Assembly: GCA_903929355.1 (NCBI GenBank)
Contig: CAIYUN010000081.1
Coordinates: 62,001 to 126,000 of the forward strand
DNA from: an uncultured Opitutaceae bacterium
Lineage (GTDB): Bacteria; Verrucomicrobiota; Verrucomicrobiia; Opitutales; Opitutaceae
Length of the DNA: 64,000 bases
Direction: 5' to 3'
The position numbers and the translations under genes are program-made. The notes beneath the pieces were generated by a model, which saw only the letters and a list, made by a program, of their open reading frames with translations, had not been told where the DNA came from and did no database searches. The stretch's first letter is position 1, and each line of letters opens with the position of its first letter. Of the stretch, positions 30,348 through 37,555 are shown piece after piece.

Positions 30348-32531
30348 ATGTTCCGAACTCCCTGGCGGCAAAGCCTGTGCTGGTGGCTGCTGGCCGCGGC
30401 CGGGCTGCTTGCGGTCTATGCGCCGGCGCTGCATGGGGGCTTCGTCTGGGACGACGACGTGCACATCTCGGACAACGAGGCGCTGCGGTCGGGCCTCGGG
30501 CTGGCGCGGATCTGGTTTGAGCCCGGGGCGGTGTGCCAGTATTATCCGCTGAGTTTTTCGGCGTTCTGGCTGGAGTATCACCTGTGGGGGCTCGACCCTC
30601 TGGGGTATCATGTCGTCAACGTGCTACTGCACGCTGCCGTGGCGGTGCTGTTGTGGCAGGTGCTGAAGCGGCTGCGGGTGCCGGGGGCGGGGCTGGCCGC
30701 GGCGATTTTCGCCCTGCACCCGGTGATGGTGATGAGCGTGGCCTGGATGACGGAGTTGAAGAACACGCTGTCGGCCTCCCTCGCGCTCGGGGCGATCTGG
30801 GCGTATCTGCGGTTTGCGCGGGTGGGGGTGTATGCGGAGGTGGAGACATCAGACGTCAGACGTCAGAGGTCAGAGGTCAGGGGTCAGAAGCCAGAGGACC
30901 GAGGGCAGAGGGTGGAGTGGGGATTCTATCTGCTGGCGCTGGGGCTGTTTCAACTGGCGATGTTCGCCAAGACGGCGGTGAGCTTTGTACCGGTCACGCT
31001 GCTGCTGATCCTGTGGTGGCGACGACCGCGGTTGCGGTGGGCCGACTTCTGGCCGCTGCTGCCCATGCTGGCGATCATCGCGGTGATGGGCCGGATCACG
31101 GCCCAGGTGGAGCGGTCGACCGGGGCGATGGGCGCGGAGTTTGCCCAGACATTTCCGGAGCGGGTGCTGATTGCCGGACGCTCGTTCTGGTTCTATCTCG
31201 GCAAGCTGGTCTGGCCGACGCACCTCACGTTCATCTATCCGCGCTGGGACGTGGACGCAGTATCGGGACGGCAGTGGCTGTTTCCGCTGGCCGCAGGGTT
31301 GCTGATGGCCGGCCTGTGGCGGGCGCGGGGCTGGCTGGGGAAGGCGCCGCTCGTCGCCGCACTGCATTTCTTTCTCTGCACGTCGGCGCTGATCCTGGGT
31401 ATGTCGCTCTACATGACCCGCTACAGCTTCGTGGCCGACCACTGGCAGTATCTTGGCGCGATGGGGGCATGCGCGCTGGTGGGGGCCGCGCTGGCGCGGG
31501 GGCTGGCCAGGTTTGGCCGTGCCGCCGACCGGACGATCGCGGGGCTCCTCTTGCTGGGATTGGCGGGGGCGAGCTGGCGGCAGAGCCAGACGTTCGCCAA
31601 CGCGGAAACGCTCTGGCGGGCCACCTTGGATGAAAATCCCAACTGCGCCATGGCGTACGACAATCTTGGGGTGCTGCTGCTGCATACCGGCCGGTTTTCC
31701 GAGGCGGCCGGGGAATTTGTGCAGGCTCTGCGCCTTGCCCCGGGTAACGCCGCCGACCTGCACGACAAACTGGGAGCCACCCGGCTCCAGTTGCGCCACC
31801 CAACCGAGGCGGTGGTGGAGTTTGAGCAGGCGGTGCTCCTGCGCCCGGATGTTGCGGATTTTCATAACAATCTTGCGGGCGCGCAGGTTGCGCTGGGAGA
31901 TTTTGAGCCGGCCATCGAACAATATAAGACCGCCCTGCGCCTGCAGCCGGGCTCTGTGGCGGCCCAGGTCAATCTGGCGGCGACCTTGCTGGAGGCTCAC
32001 CGACCGGCCGAGGCGCTGCCGCATGCCGTCAGCGCGGTGGACCTTGAACCCGACGACCCAACGGTGCGATGCAATCTTGGCAACGTGCTGCGCGGCTTGG
32101 GGCGGACGGCAGATTCGATCCCGGAGTACAAGGAGGCGCTGCGGTTGCGGCCCGACTACCCCAAGGCGCACTTAAACCTGGGCTTGTCCCTGTTGGAACT
32201 GGGCCGCGGAGCCGAGGCGATGCCCGAGTTTGAGGCCGCGTTGCGGCTGGAACCAGACAATTTCTCCGCGCACAACAATCTGGGCCTGGCGCTGGCCCAG
32301 GCTGGCCGGATGACGGCGGCGACCGTTCAATTTGAGGCCGCGCTGCGCTTGCGGCCCGGGGCGGCGGCCACGCATTGCAACCTTGCCAAGGTGTATTTGC
32401 TGACCGCGCGGCCCTCCGAGGCGATCACCCAATTGGAGGAGGCGCTCCAGCTGCAGTCGGATTATCCGGAGGCCCGGGCGCTGTTGAGCCAGGCCCGGGG
32501 TGAACTGCCGGCTGGCGGGGTGACACCCTGA
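30348..32531 (+). CDS. TMTC-like membrane protein with TPR repeats, paralogue 1
   Basis: The 727-residue protein has an N-terminal multi-pass region (about 1-420) with WDDDVHIS after the first helix, as in GT-C/TMTC O-mannosyltransferases. Other parts are YYPLSFSAFWLEYHLWG, HPVMVMSVAWMTELKNTL and RYSFVADHWQYLG. Residues from about 430 form eight or nine TPR units. A charged linker between helices (about 165-190, QRSEVRGQKPEDRGQR) is encoded by a heptamer array. It probably glycosylates exported proteins with lipid-linked sugar. The start is preceded directly by a TTCATCC array. Confidence 0.75.
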   Translation: MFRTPWRQSLCWWLLAAAGLLAVYAPALHGGFVWDDDVHISDNEALRSGLGLARIWFEPGAVCQYYPLSFSAFWLEYHLWGLDPLGYHVVNVLLHAAVAVLLWQVLKRLRVPGAGLAAAIFALHPVMVMSVAWMTELKNTLSASLALGAIWAYLRFARVGVYAEVETSDVRRQRSEVRGQKPEDRGQRVEWGFYLLALGLFQLAMFAKTAVSFVPVTLLLILWWRRPRLRWADFWPLLPMLAIIAVMGRITAQVERSTGAMGAEFAQTFPERVLIAGRSFWFYLGKLVWPTHLTFIYPRWDVDAVSGRQWLFPLAAGLLMAGLWRARGWLGKAPLVAALHFFLCTSALILGMSLYMTRYSFVADHWQYLGAMGACALVGAALARGLARFGRAADRTIAGLLLLGLAGASWRQSQTFANAETLWRATLDENPNCAMAYDNLGVLLLHTGRFSEAAGEFVQALRLAPGNAADLHDKLGATRLQLRHPTEAVVEFEQAVLLRPDVADFHNNLAGAQVALGDFEPAIEQYKTALRLQPGSVAAQVNLAATLLEAHRPAEALPHAVSAVDLEPDDPTVRCNLGNVLRGLGRTADSIPEYKEALRLRPDYPKAHLNLGLSLLELGRGAEAMPEFEAALRLEPDNFSAHNNLGLALAQAGRMTAATVQFEAALRLRPGAAATHCNLAKVYLLTARPSEAITQLEEALQLQSDYPEARALLSQARGELPAGGVTP
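30848..30914 (+). repeat. In-frame heptamer array, GTCAGAG type
   Basis: About ten units of GTCAGAC/GTCAGAG/GCCAGAG type continue the frame of TPR paralogue 1 and encode its charged linker. The same point in paralogue 2 holds a longer array and in paralogue 3 a shorter one. Confidence 0.8.
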
Positions 32532-32757
32532 TGACGGGTGAGAACAGACAGAAGGTTTGAGTCACCCCGAAAAAGGCCGAGTCACCCCGAAAAACCCCGA
32601 ATCCTCAGAGGTGAATCGCGCGGAAAGGCCGGCAGAAACCGGCGTGGAGAGGTTTGGGACTCCAGGGGCACAAGACCCCCCGGATTGACAGAGGTTTGGG
32701 ACTCGTCGGCAGACTACTTGAGGGGTGCTTAAGGACACCTCAAGGACGGCTAAGGAA
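32532..32757. other. Repeat-rich gap at the left edge of the second phage island
   Basis: No gene is seen. GAGTCACCCCGAAAAA is present twice (about 32569 and 32589), GGTTTGGGACT twice (32651 and 32692, the second inside TTGACAGAGGTTTGGGACT). There is also an imperfect 28-bp palindrome (32717-32744) centred on CTTAAG with CTTGAGG and CCTCAAG arms. Similar TTGACAGAGGTTTGGGACT and CCTTAAGG motifs recur at 35456-35533, so these are probably regulatory or end sites of the island. Confidence 0.55.
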
Positions 32758-33267
32758 TCACCCGAAAGGCAGCTCTGGAGTGGAATCATGGCGGGGGGCA
32801 GCTTTCTTCCGGGCGCGCGGCTTGGCAAGCAGGCTGTGGGCGGCCGCCAGCACGTCGATGACCGCTTCCTCGGCCCGCACGGAGCTACCCTGCGCGGCGG
32901 TCGCGGCCGTGATCTTGCCCAGGGCGAGGCCAAAGGCGTTGCGGGCGGCCTTTCCTTCCTCACAGATCGCGTCGGAATTGTGGGCGAAGTGGTCCTGTAG
33001 GACCTTGAGGAGATAGCCGGGGAAATAGGCCGTGGCGGCCTGCGTGCCGTGCTTCTGGATGGCGTCCAACTTGCCCGAGATGGTGGCGAAGTAGCGGTTG
33101 GCGCTCCAAGTCACACCACGGCCGCGCAACCATGCGGCGGGCCAGGTGATGGCGTATTCCAACATCGCCCGGTCCTGAAAGAAGCGTTTCTCGGGAAGCC
33201 GGCCATAGAATCGGCGGCGGATGTCGGCCAGGATCGGGCCGAGGTCGATCTGGGTGGCCTCAGTCAT
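32758..33267 (-). CDS. Conserved phage protein, second gene of two-gene module
   Basis: The 169-residue protein has WPAAWLRGRGVTWSANRYF and AYFPGYLLKVLQDHFAHNSDAI, spaced like the corresponding parts of the 25940-26530 protein. The C-terminus is basic and ends ELPFG. It overlaps the upstream gene by 4 nt. It occupies the same module position as in the Mu-like prophage, which implies a common phage ancestry. Confidence 0.55.
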   Translation of the reverse strand: MTEATQIDLGPILADIRRRFYGRLPEKRFFQDRAMLEYAITWPAAWLRGRGVTWSANRYFATISGKLDAIQKHGTQAATAYFPGYLLKVLQDHFAHNSDAICEEGKAARNAFGLALGKITAATAAQGSSVRAEEAVIDVLAAAHSLLAKPRARKKAAPRHDSTPELPFG

Positions 33268-33689
33268 AGCAGAGCGGCCGGAAGTGGCGCAGCCGGGGCG
33301 CAGTCGCGGAGCCAGCGGTGGTAGGCCATCCGATAAACATTGGCCCGGCGGATCATGTCCTTGCCCTGGCTCTCCAGGGCTTCGATGGCGTGCTTGATCT
33401 CGGGGACCGTGTTGGCCGTCGACAGGCGATAGCCGGGCGAGCCGGGCCAGCTCAGGACTTGGGGGACGGCGGCGCTGGCGATCCGGCGGATGCGGCGCAG
33501 GTGTTTTTCGGTCACGATATTTTGGTCTTCAATCACATCAAACACGCCGCAGGCCAGGGCGAGCTGCTCGGCGGTCAGCCACTTTTCGGGGTGTGCCTGG
33601 AGGGCGCGGATCAGCAGCGCGACGGCATCGGGTGAAACCTCGGGTGACGGCAGCTTGAGGGCCAGCTCAGCTTGCGGAGCGTCAGTCAT
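33264..33689 (-). CDS. Conserved phage protein, first gene of two-gene module
   Basis: The 141-residue protein has EKHLRRIRRIASAAVPQVLSWPG and EIKHAIEALES, matching the 25563-25940 protein. The N-terminal region (EKWLTAEQLALACG) suggests a winged-helix fold. It starts 1 nt after the stop of the upstream gene and is coupled downstream. Confidence 0.6.
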   Translation of the reverse strand: MTDAPQAELALKLPSPEVSPDAVALLIRALQAHPEKWLTAEQLALACGVFDVIEDQNIVTEKHLRRIRRIASAAVPQVLSWPGSPGYRLSTANTVPEIKHAIEALESQGKDMIRRANVYRMAYHRWLRDCAPAAPLPAALL

Positions 33690-33690
33690 T

Positions 33691-34254
33691 TTAGAACGGC
33701 TCCTCGCCAGGGGCGTAGGCTATGCTGTGTTCAACTGAACACGGGGCCGGAATTGTGGCCGGAGTTTGGCTGGCCATGTCTTGGCCTTTTTTATCGAGCC
33801 GCTGGGCTGCCTGATGGCGGGTAGCGAAGGTCAAGTGACGCTTGCGGACTTCATCCGGGTTGAGCTTATCGAGCGGGCCGGCCTTGGCGCTGGCCGCGCC
33901 GGCGAAACGGTTTTTATCCCAGCGGTTTTTCTTGTCGCCGTATAATTCGCGCTCGTGCCAGTCGGCCTGTTGGGCACGGTTGAACGCGCGGTAGTCCTCC
34001 TGGCATTGCACCCAGCGGGCGCTGGCGTTCAGGTTGCCAGGGGCGGCGAGATGGATTAGGTGGGTGAAGAGCGCCGTGGTTTCGTCGTCACCAAAAGCGG
34101 GGTCGCTGGTGCCGGTGACTTGCGGGCCGCGCACCAGCTCCATGCAGCGCCGGACGATCTCCAGGCGCTTGGCCTTGTCGCCGCTCACCCAGCCGTTCGC
34201 GCGGCAGGCGGCCGGCCAGACCTGGGATTGTTCCTGGGTTTCCATCGCGGCCAT
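33691..34254 (-). CDS. Phage-derived protein, function unknown
   Basis: The start is ATG 34254 or ATG 34245 (METQEQSQVW). The roughly 185-residue protein has an N-terminal VWPAACRANGWVSGDKAKRLEIVRRCMELV and a basic, aromatic centre (DWHERELYGDKKNRWDKNRFAG). It leads the three-gene leftward operon of the second island. No family was recognised. Confidence 0.55.
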   Translation of the reverse strand: MAAMETQEQSQVWPAACRANGWVSGDKAKRLEIVRRCMELVRGPQVTGTSDPAFGDDETTALFTHLIHLAAPGNLNASARWVQCQEDYRAFNRAQQADWHERELYGDKKNRWDKNRFAGAASAKAGPLDKLNPDEVRKRHLTFATRHQAAQRLDKKGQDMASQTPATIPAPCSVEHSIAYAPGEEPF

Positions 34255-34294
34255 CGGCGCGCAGCGCGCCGATGGGGAGACATATCAAAACTGG

Positions 34295-34552
34295 ATGCCG
34301 ATCTTTGAGGCATTCGAGGCGGGTGCCTGGCTATTCTGGGTTCTCCCGGATGAGATTGTCATCGCCGAAATCCCAGAGGCGGCGGCCGTCGATGATGAGC
34401 GCCGGCTGCATCGCGACGATGGCCCGGCGTTCGTCTGGCTGTCCGACAAGCACCTGCGCGGCAGTCTGGTCGAGGAGTGGGCGCGCACCAAGGCTCCGCT
34501 CTTTTTTTCCGGCGGTGAATACACCGTGGCCCCGCTGGGCCGCCAGACCTGA
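34295..34552 (+). CDS. Short protein with RLHRDDGPA motif
   Basis: The 85-residue protein (MPIFEAFEAGAWLFWVLP) carries ERRLHRDDGPAFVWLSDK, a motif like the RLHxxDGPAxxW repeats of DUF6745-type proteins, usually present several times in longer proteins. The frame extends upstream without a start before overlapping the opposite gene, so this may be a truncated remnant. Whether it is expressed is uncertain. Confidence 0.4.
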   Translation: MPIFEAFEAGAWLFWVLPDEIVIAEIPEAAAVDDERRLHRDDGPAFVWLSDKHLRGSLVEEWARTKAPLFFSGGEYTVAPLGRQT

Positions 34553-34581
34553 GCCCGAATTTGTCTGAAACCACAACAACC

Positions 34582-34983
34582 ATGAAAAACAAAAAGACAC
34601 CAACCGGCCAGGGCGATGAATCATCGACCCGGCCCACCACCGAAGAACTGCTCGCGCGCCACGCCAAGGCTTGCGACCTCAAGCAACCCGTCGACCGATC
34701 CGTCATTGGGTCGTGCTTCCTGCGATGGGCGGAAATCGTCCTGAAACGCCCGATGAACATCCGCTTCGTCAGCACTGCTGATGAAGCCAAAAAAGCCGCG
34801 TGGGACGCGAGGGCCGCGAGGGACGCGAGGGACGCGAGGGACGCGAGGGCCGCGTGGGACGCGTGGGCCGCGAGGGCCGCGAGGGCCGCGTGGGACGCGT
34901 GGGCCGCGAGGGCCGCGAGGGCCGCGTGGGACGCGTGGGACGCGAGGGACGCGTGGGACGCGAGGGACGCGAGCCGGGCGTGA
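34582..34983 (+). CDS. Protein with 9-nt-repeat-encoded WDARAARDA tail
   Basis: The start at ATG 34582 follows a C/A-rich leader; TTG 34561 is an alternative. Residues 1-70 form a normal polar helical domain ([35 protein letters not shown]). From about residue 72 the protein is built of Ala-Trp-Asp/Ala-Arg-Asp triplets, predicted to be a long charged helix. Similar tails occur in other phage proteins. All frames of the repeat are open, so opposite-strand ORFs here are shadows. Confidence 0.5.
   Translation: MKNKKTPTGQGDESSTRPTTEELLARHAKACDLKQPVDRSVIGSCFLRWAEIVLKRPMNIRFVSTADEAKKAAWDARAARDARDARDARAAWDAWAARAARAAWDAWAARAARAAWDAWDARDAWDARDASRA
34798..34977 (+). repeat. Tandem 9-nt repeat, GCGAGGGAC/GCGTGGGAC
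   Basis: About twenty 9-nt units vary at two positions (GCG-A/T-GGG-A/C-C). The period keeps three-codon steps, so unit gain or loss would not shift the frame. Confidence 0.85.
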
Positions 34984-35005
34984 TAGTGTGAGTTGGCACC
35001 GGGTT

Positions 35006-35411
35006 TCATTTGAGCGTCTTGAACGGCCGGCGCTCCCACTGGCGGCAGGCTGGCGCGTTGGGTTTGATGTCGGTCTCCGCGCCGTGCGTCCAGGCATGAT
35101 CCATGCGGGCGCATTTGCGGGTCGTCGGGCTGCTTCTTGGACTTGCGCTTGCGCGACGGGGTGTCGGCCAGCTCCTCGGCATCGGCAGCGGTTTCGGCGC
35201 GGCGTAAATCGATCAGGAGCCGGCGCAGCGACCGATTGGCCGCGAACCGCTCAATACGGGCGTAGACCTCGACCCTTTTCTCAGTGGAAATCTCGGTCAA
35301 GGCCAATGCCTCTGTCGCGGTGACGGCCGGGCGCGAAATTATCTCGCCATCAGGCTGGAAAGTATCTTGTTCAAGGTCCGCGAGAAAGTGGCGACCGAGG
35401 AGAGAATACAC
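35006..35411 (-). pseudogene. Probable frameshifted phage gene
   Basis: From ATG 35411 the frame reads sensibly ([54 protein letters not shown]). Near 35115 the protein-like signal passes to another frame ([28 protein letters not shown]) that stops at 35006, while the first frame runs on into the tandem repeat. A single frameshift would join both into about 134 residues. Two overlapping small genes are an alternative reading. Confidence 0.4.
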
Positions 35412-35541
35412 CCTGGCCGCGCCAACTCATGCCGGCGGACCTCATGTCAGTCTTTTTGACAGAGGTTTGGGACTTCTGGGGTGTCACCGGGGGTGATTTG
35501 ATGGCGGCTCAAGGTGGCCTTAAGGAGGGCTAAAGCGGCCG
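35412..35541. promoter_or_regulatory. Regulatory-looking gap of the second island
   Basis: TTGACAGAGGTTTGGGACT (about 35456) repeats the motif at 32685. GCTCAAGGTGGCCTTAAGG, centred on CCTTAAGG (35518), resembles the palindrome at 32717. No terminator T-tract was seen. Shared motifs 2.8 kb apart suggest a common regulator. Confidence 0.45.
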
Positions 35542-36588
35542 TCAGGGGAAGCTAAATGTCGGGGTGAGGGTGATCGGGACAAAGATGGTGTAGTTCAGGA
35601 ACATAGTGTCCTGCTGGCCGTCTGTGGCCACTTGATAGGCGTCTAGGGCGGCCGATCCGGCTGTGCCGGTGTCATAGGCCACCGGCCTGATCTCCAGTGG
35701 CACGGCAGGTCCCACGGCCGTCGCGCCTGGCACCGTGATCGCGTTGGCACCCCCTGCCGGCGTCACGGTGGCCGTTGCCATGCCCGCGCCAGTCCCGACG
35801 TTGAAATTGACGGGCGTGAGGGTCAGGGTTGGCCCTCCGGTGCCGTTGGTGGCGTCCACCGAGAAGCCCACCGCATAGCCGGCGGTGAAACAAGGGAGGT
35901 TTGGCACCGTCAACGGGTTGACCAGGCGCACCATGAAGCCGTCCCAGCCTTCGTTGCCGGTCAGCGGCTCGACCGAGCTGCGGCCGATGAGGATGCCGGC
36001 GTAGGTGTTGCTCGCGATGCCTTCACTGTCCGAGCCCGGCACCACCTCAGCCGCGCCTTGGATGGTGGTCTTGAAGGCAGCCCAAGTGCCGTTGGGCGGC
36101 GTATCGCCCTCGCCGTCGCGCTGGTAGTTGACCAGAGGCCCGCTGGTGGCGACGATGGTCGTCAGGAGTTGGAGGGCGTGGCGGCAGACATTGAAATAGT
36201 CCGCGTTGAGGAGGCCGGCTTGCATGAGGCTCTGTGCGGTGGTCCAGGTCACTCCGAGGTCGCTGGCGGCCTGCGTCAGCACACTGCCGCCCGTCCAGCC
36301 TGCGCCCGGCGCGACATATAAGCTGGCGATGGCGGTGATGGCGGCGTCGAGCATCTGCGCGGCAGATGCGCCTGCGCTGGCCGTGCCGGTCCAGAACACG
36401 CAGGCACCCTCCAGATTCGTCGCGGCGAGCGCCGCCTGGGCGGCCGTCACACCCCACGCGCCAGCGCCGTTGGCGTTGACGAGCCCGCACTGCGCGCGCT
36501 CGTGGTAGGCCGCCATCAGCTCCGCGAGCTGTGGCGCTGTCGGCCTCGTGCCGGCAGCCAGCGGGGCGGTGTATTTCACCCAGGCCAT
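35542..36588 (-). CDS. Phage structural-like protein, possibly tail
   Basis: The start at ATG 36588 (MAWVKYTAPLAAGTRP) gives 348 residues. The N-terminal half is helical and Ala-rich. The C-terminal half is beta-rich and Gly/Thr-rich (GGPTLTLTPVNFNVGTGAG; FLNYTIFVPITLTP), which suits a tail or fibre component. It starts 1 nt after the stop of the upstream gene. No family was recognised. Confidence 0.45.
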   Translation of the reverse strand: MAWVKYTAPLAAGTRPTAPQLAELMAAYHERAQCGLVNANGAGAWGVTAAQAALAATNLEGACVFWTGTASAGASAAQMLDAAITAIASLYVAPGAGWTGGSVLTQAASDLGVTWTTAQSLMQAGLLNADYFNVCRHALQLLTTIVATSGPLVNYQRDGEGDTPPNGTWAAFKTTIQGAAEVVPGSDSEGIASNTYAGILIGRSSVEPLTGNEGWDGFMVRLVNPLTVPNLPCFTAGYAVGFSVDATNGTGGPTLTLTPVNFNVGTGAGMATATVTPAGGANAITVPGATAVGPAVPLEIRPVAYDTGTAGSAALDAYQVATDGQQDTMFLNYTIFVPITLTPTFSFP

Positions 36589-36589
36589 G

Positions 36590-37090
36590 TCAGGGCGTGT
36601 AGGCTCCGACCTGCACGGCGTGGAGGAACCAGGTGCCGATGACCGAATTGGCCGTGAAGGCAAAATCAAACAGCGTGTTCGTCCCGGATGGTCCGCGCGG
36701 GTCCTGGCAGGTGACTTCCCCGATCATGCAGGGTGACTGGCCACTCTTGTAGAACAGGATTTTGTCGCCGCTCTTGGGGAAGCGCGAGGACGCGAGCGCG
36801 GCCGTGAGCGGGTAGATCGTGTTGACGGCCGCCTGCATGTCGCTGACGACCGGCACCGCGCCAGCCGGACTGAGCAACGCGGTGAACGTGCTGGGCGGGA
36901 TGTGGCCGCCCGCGCCTGCGGCCGGTGCCTTGTGGACCTTGCCCAGCGCCTGCTGGGTATCGCCCGTGCCGTTGCCGCTCAGTCCAGTGTTGCGCGCTCC
37001 GGCGTCGTCCACCGGCTTGCGCGTGCGGTTGGAACGCCAGTCCCAAAGGTCGAGTCGGCTTACACGGGCCACGCCGATCTGCCTCCGCAT
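36590..37090 (-). CDS. Phage-derived protein, 5' end replaced by repeat
   Basis: About 160 residues are visible (FPKSGDKILFYKSGQSPCMIGEV; FDFAFTANSVIGTWFLHAVQVG). The 5' end runs into the composite repeat that begins near 37087, and the only start there lies in repeat sequence (MRRQIGVARVSRLD). The original N-terminus may be lost. The body looks like a small virion or tail-associated domain. Confidence 0.4.
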   Translation of the reverse strand: MRRQIGVARVSRLDLWDWRSNRTRKPVDDAGARNTGLSGNGTGDTQQALGKVHKAPAAGAGGHIPPSTFTALLSPAGAVPVVSDMQAAVNTIYPLTAALASSRFPKSGDKILFYKSGQSPCMIGEVTCQDPRGPSGTNTLFDFAFTANSVIGTWFLHAVQVGAYTP

Positions 37091-37420
37091 CCGTGTTGAT
37101 TCGTGTCCATCCGTGGTTAAAAACTCCGCCTTCAGTTCCTGATTTCCTGATTTCCAAATTAAATTTGAATCTGGAACTCAGGAACTCAGGCCGGACCAAC
37201 CTCTCTGTCTTGGTCCTCCGTCCGTCCCCCGCCCCCTCTGTGTCCTCGGATTGTTCCCTCCGTGCGCTCCGTGTTCTCCGTGTTAAAACTCCGATTCATG
37301 GCTTGTGAACGTATCGGTGACCATCCGTGGTTAAAAACTCCGCCTTCCGTTCCTGATTTCCTGATTTCCAAATTAAATTTGAATCTGGAACTCAAGAACT
37401 CAGGTCGGACTCATTTCACT
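37087..37420. repeat. Composite intergenic repeat, copy B
   Basis: Two tandem half-copies hold ATCCGTGTTGATTCGTG or ACCATCCGTGG with GGTTAAAAACTCCG, CTGATTTCCTGATTTCC and GGAACTCAGGAACTCAGG. They are joined by CTCCGTGCGCTCCGTGTTCT. Order and wording match copy A at 27312. It starts where the second phage island ends. Confidence 0.75.
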
Positions 37421-37555
37421 TGGGCCCAAATTATTAGCCTGTCGCAGGTTGCTCGCAACCAACCCCTGTTGCCCACAGGGCAACGTCTGCGCACGGACGC
37501 AACCAGATGGTACTCTGGCATTGGCGACCGGGTCTGAAGGTGGTAAGAGAAGACC
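37421..37555. other. Leader region of TPR paralogue 2
   Basis: No gene is seen. Three short hairpins are present: GGTTGC-TC-GCAACC, TTGCCC-ACA-GGGCAA, and CCAGA ... TCTGG. No clear promoter was identified. Confidence 0.35.

Noticed and set aside
34798-34977. Possible CRISPR-like array
   Set aside because: The units are 9-nt tandem repeats without spacers.
34359-35411. Minus-strand 350-codon ORF through the 9-nt repeat
   Set aside because: Only its first part looks like protein; the remainder is the antisense of the tandem repeat and of plus-strand genes.
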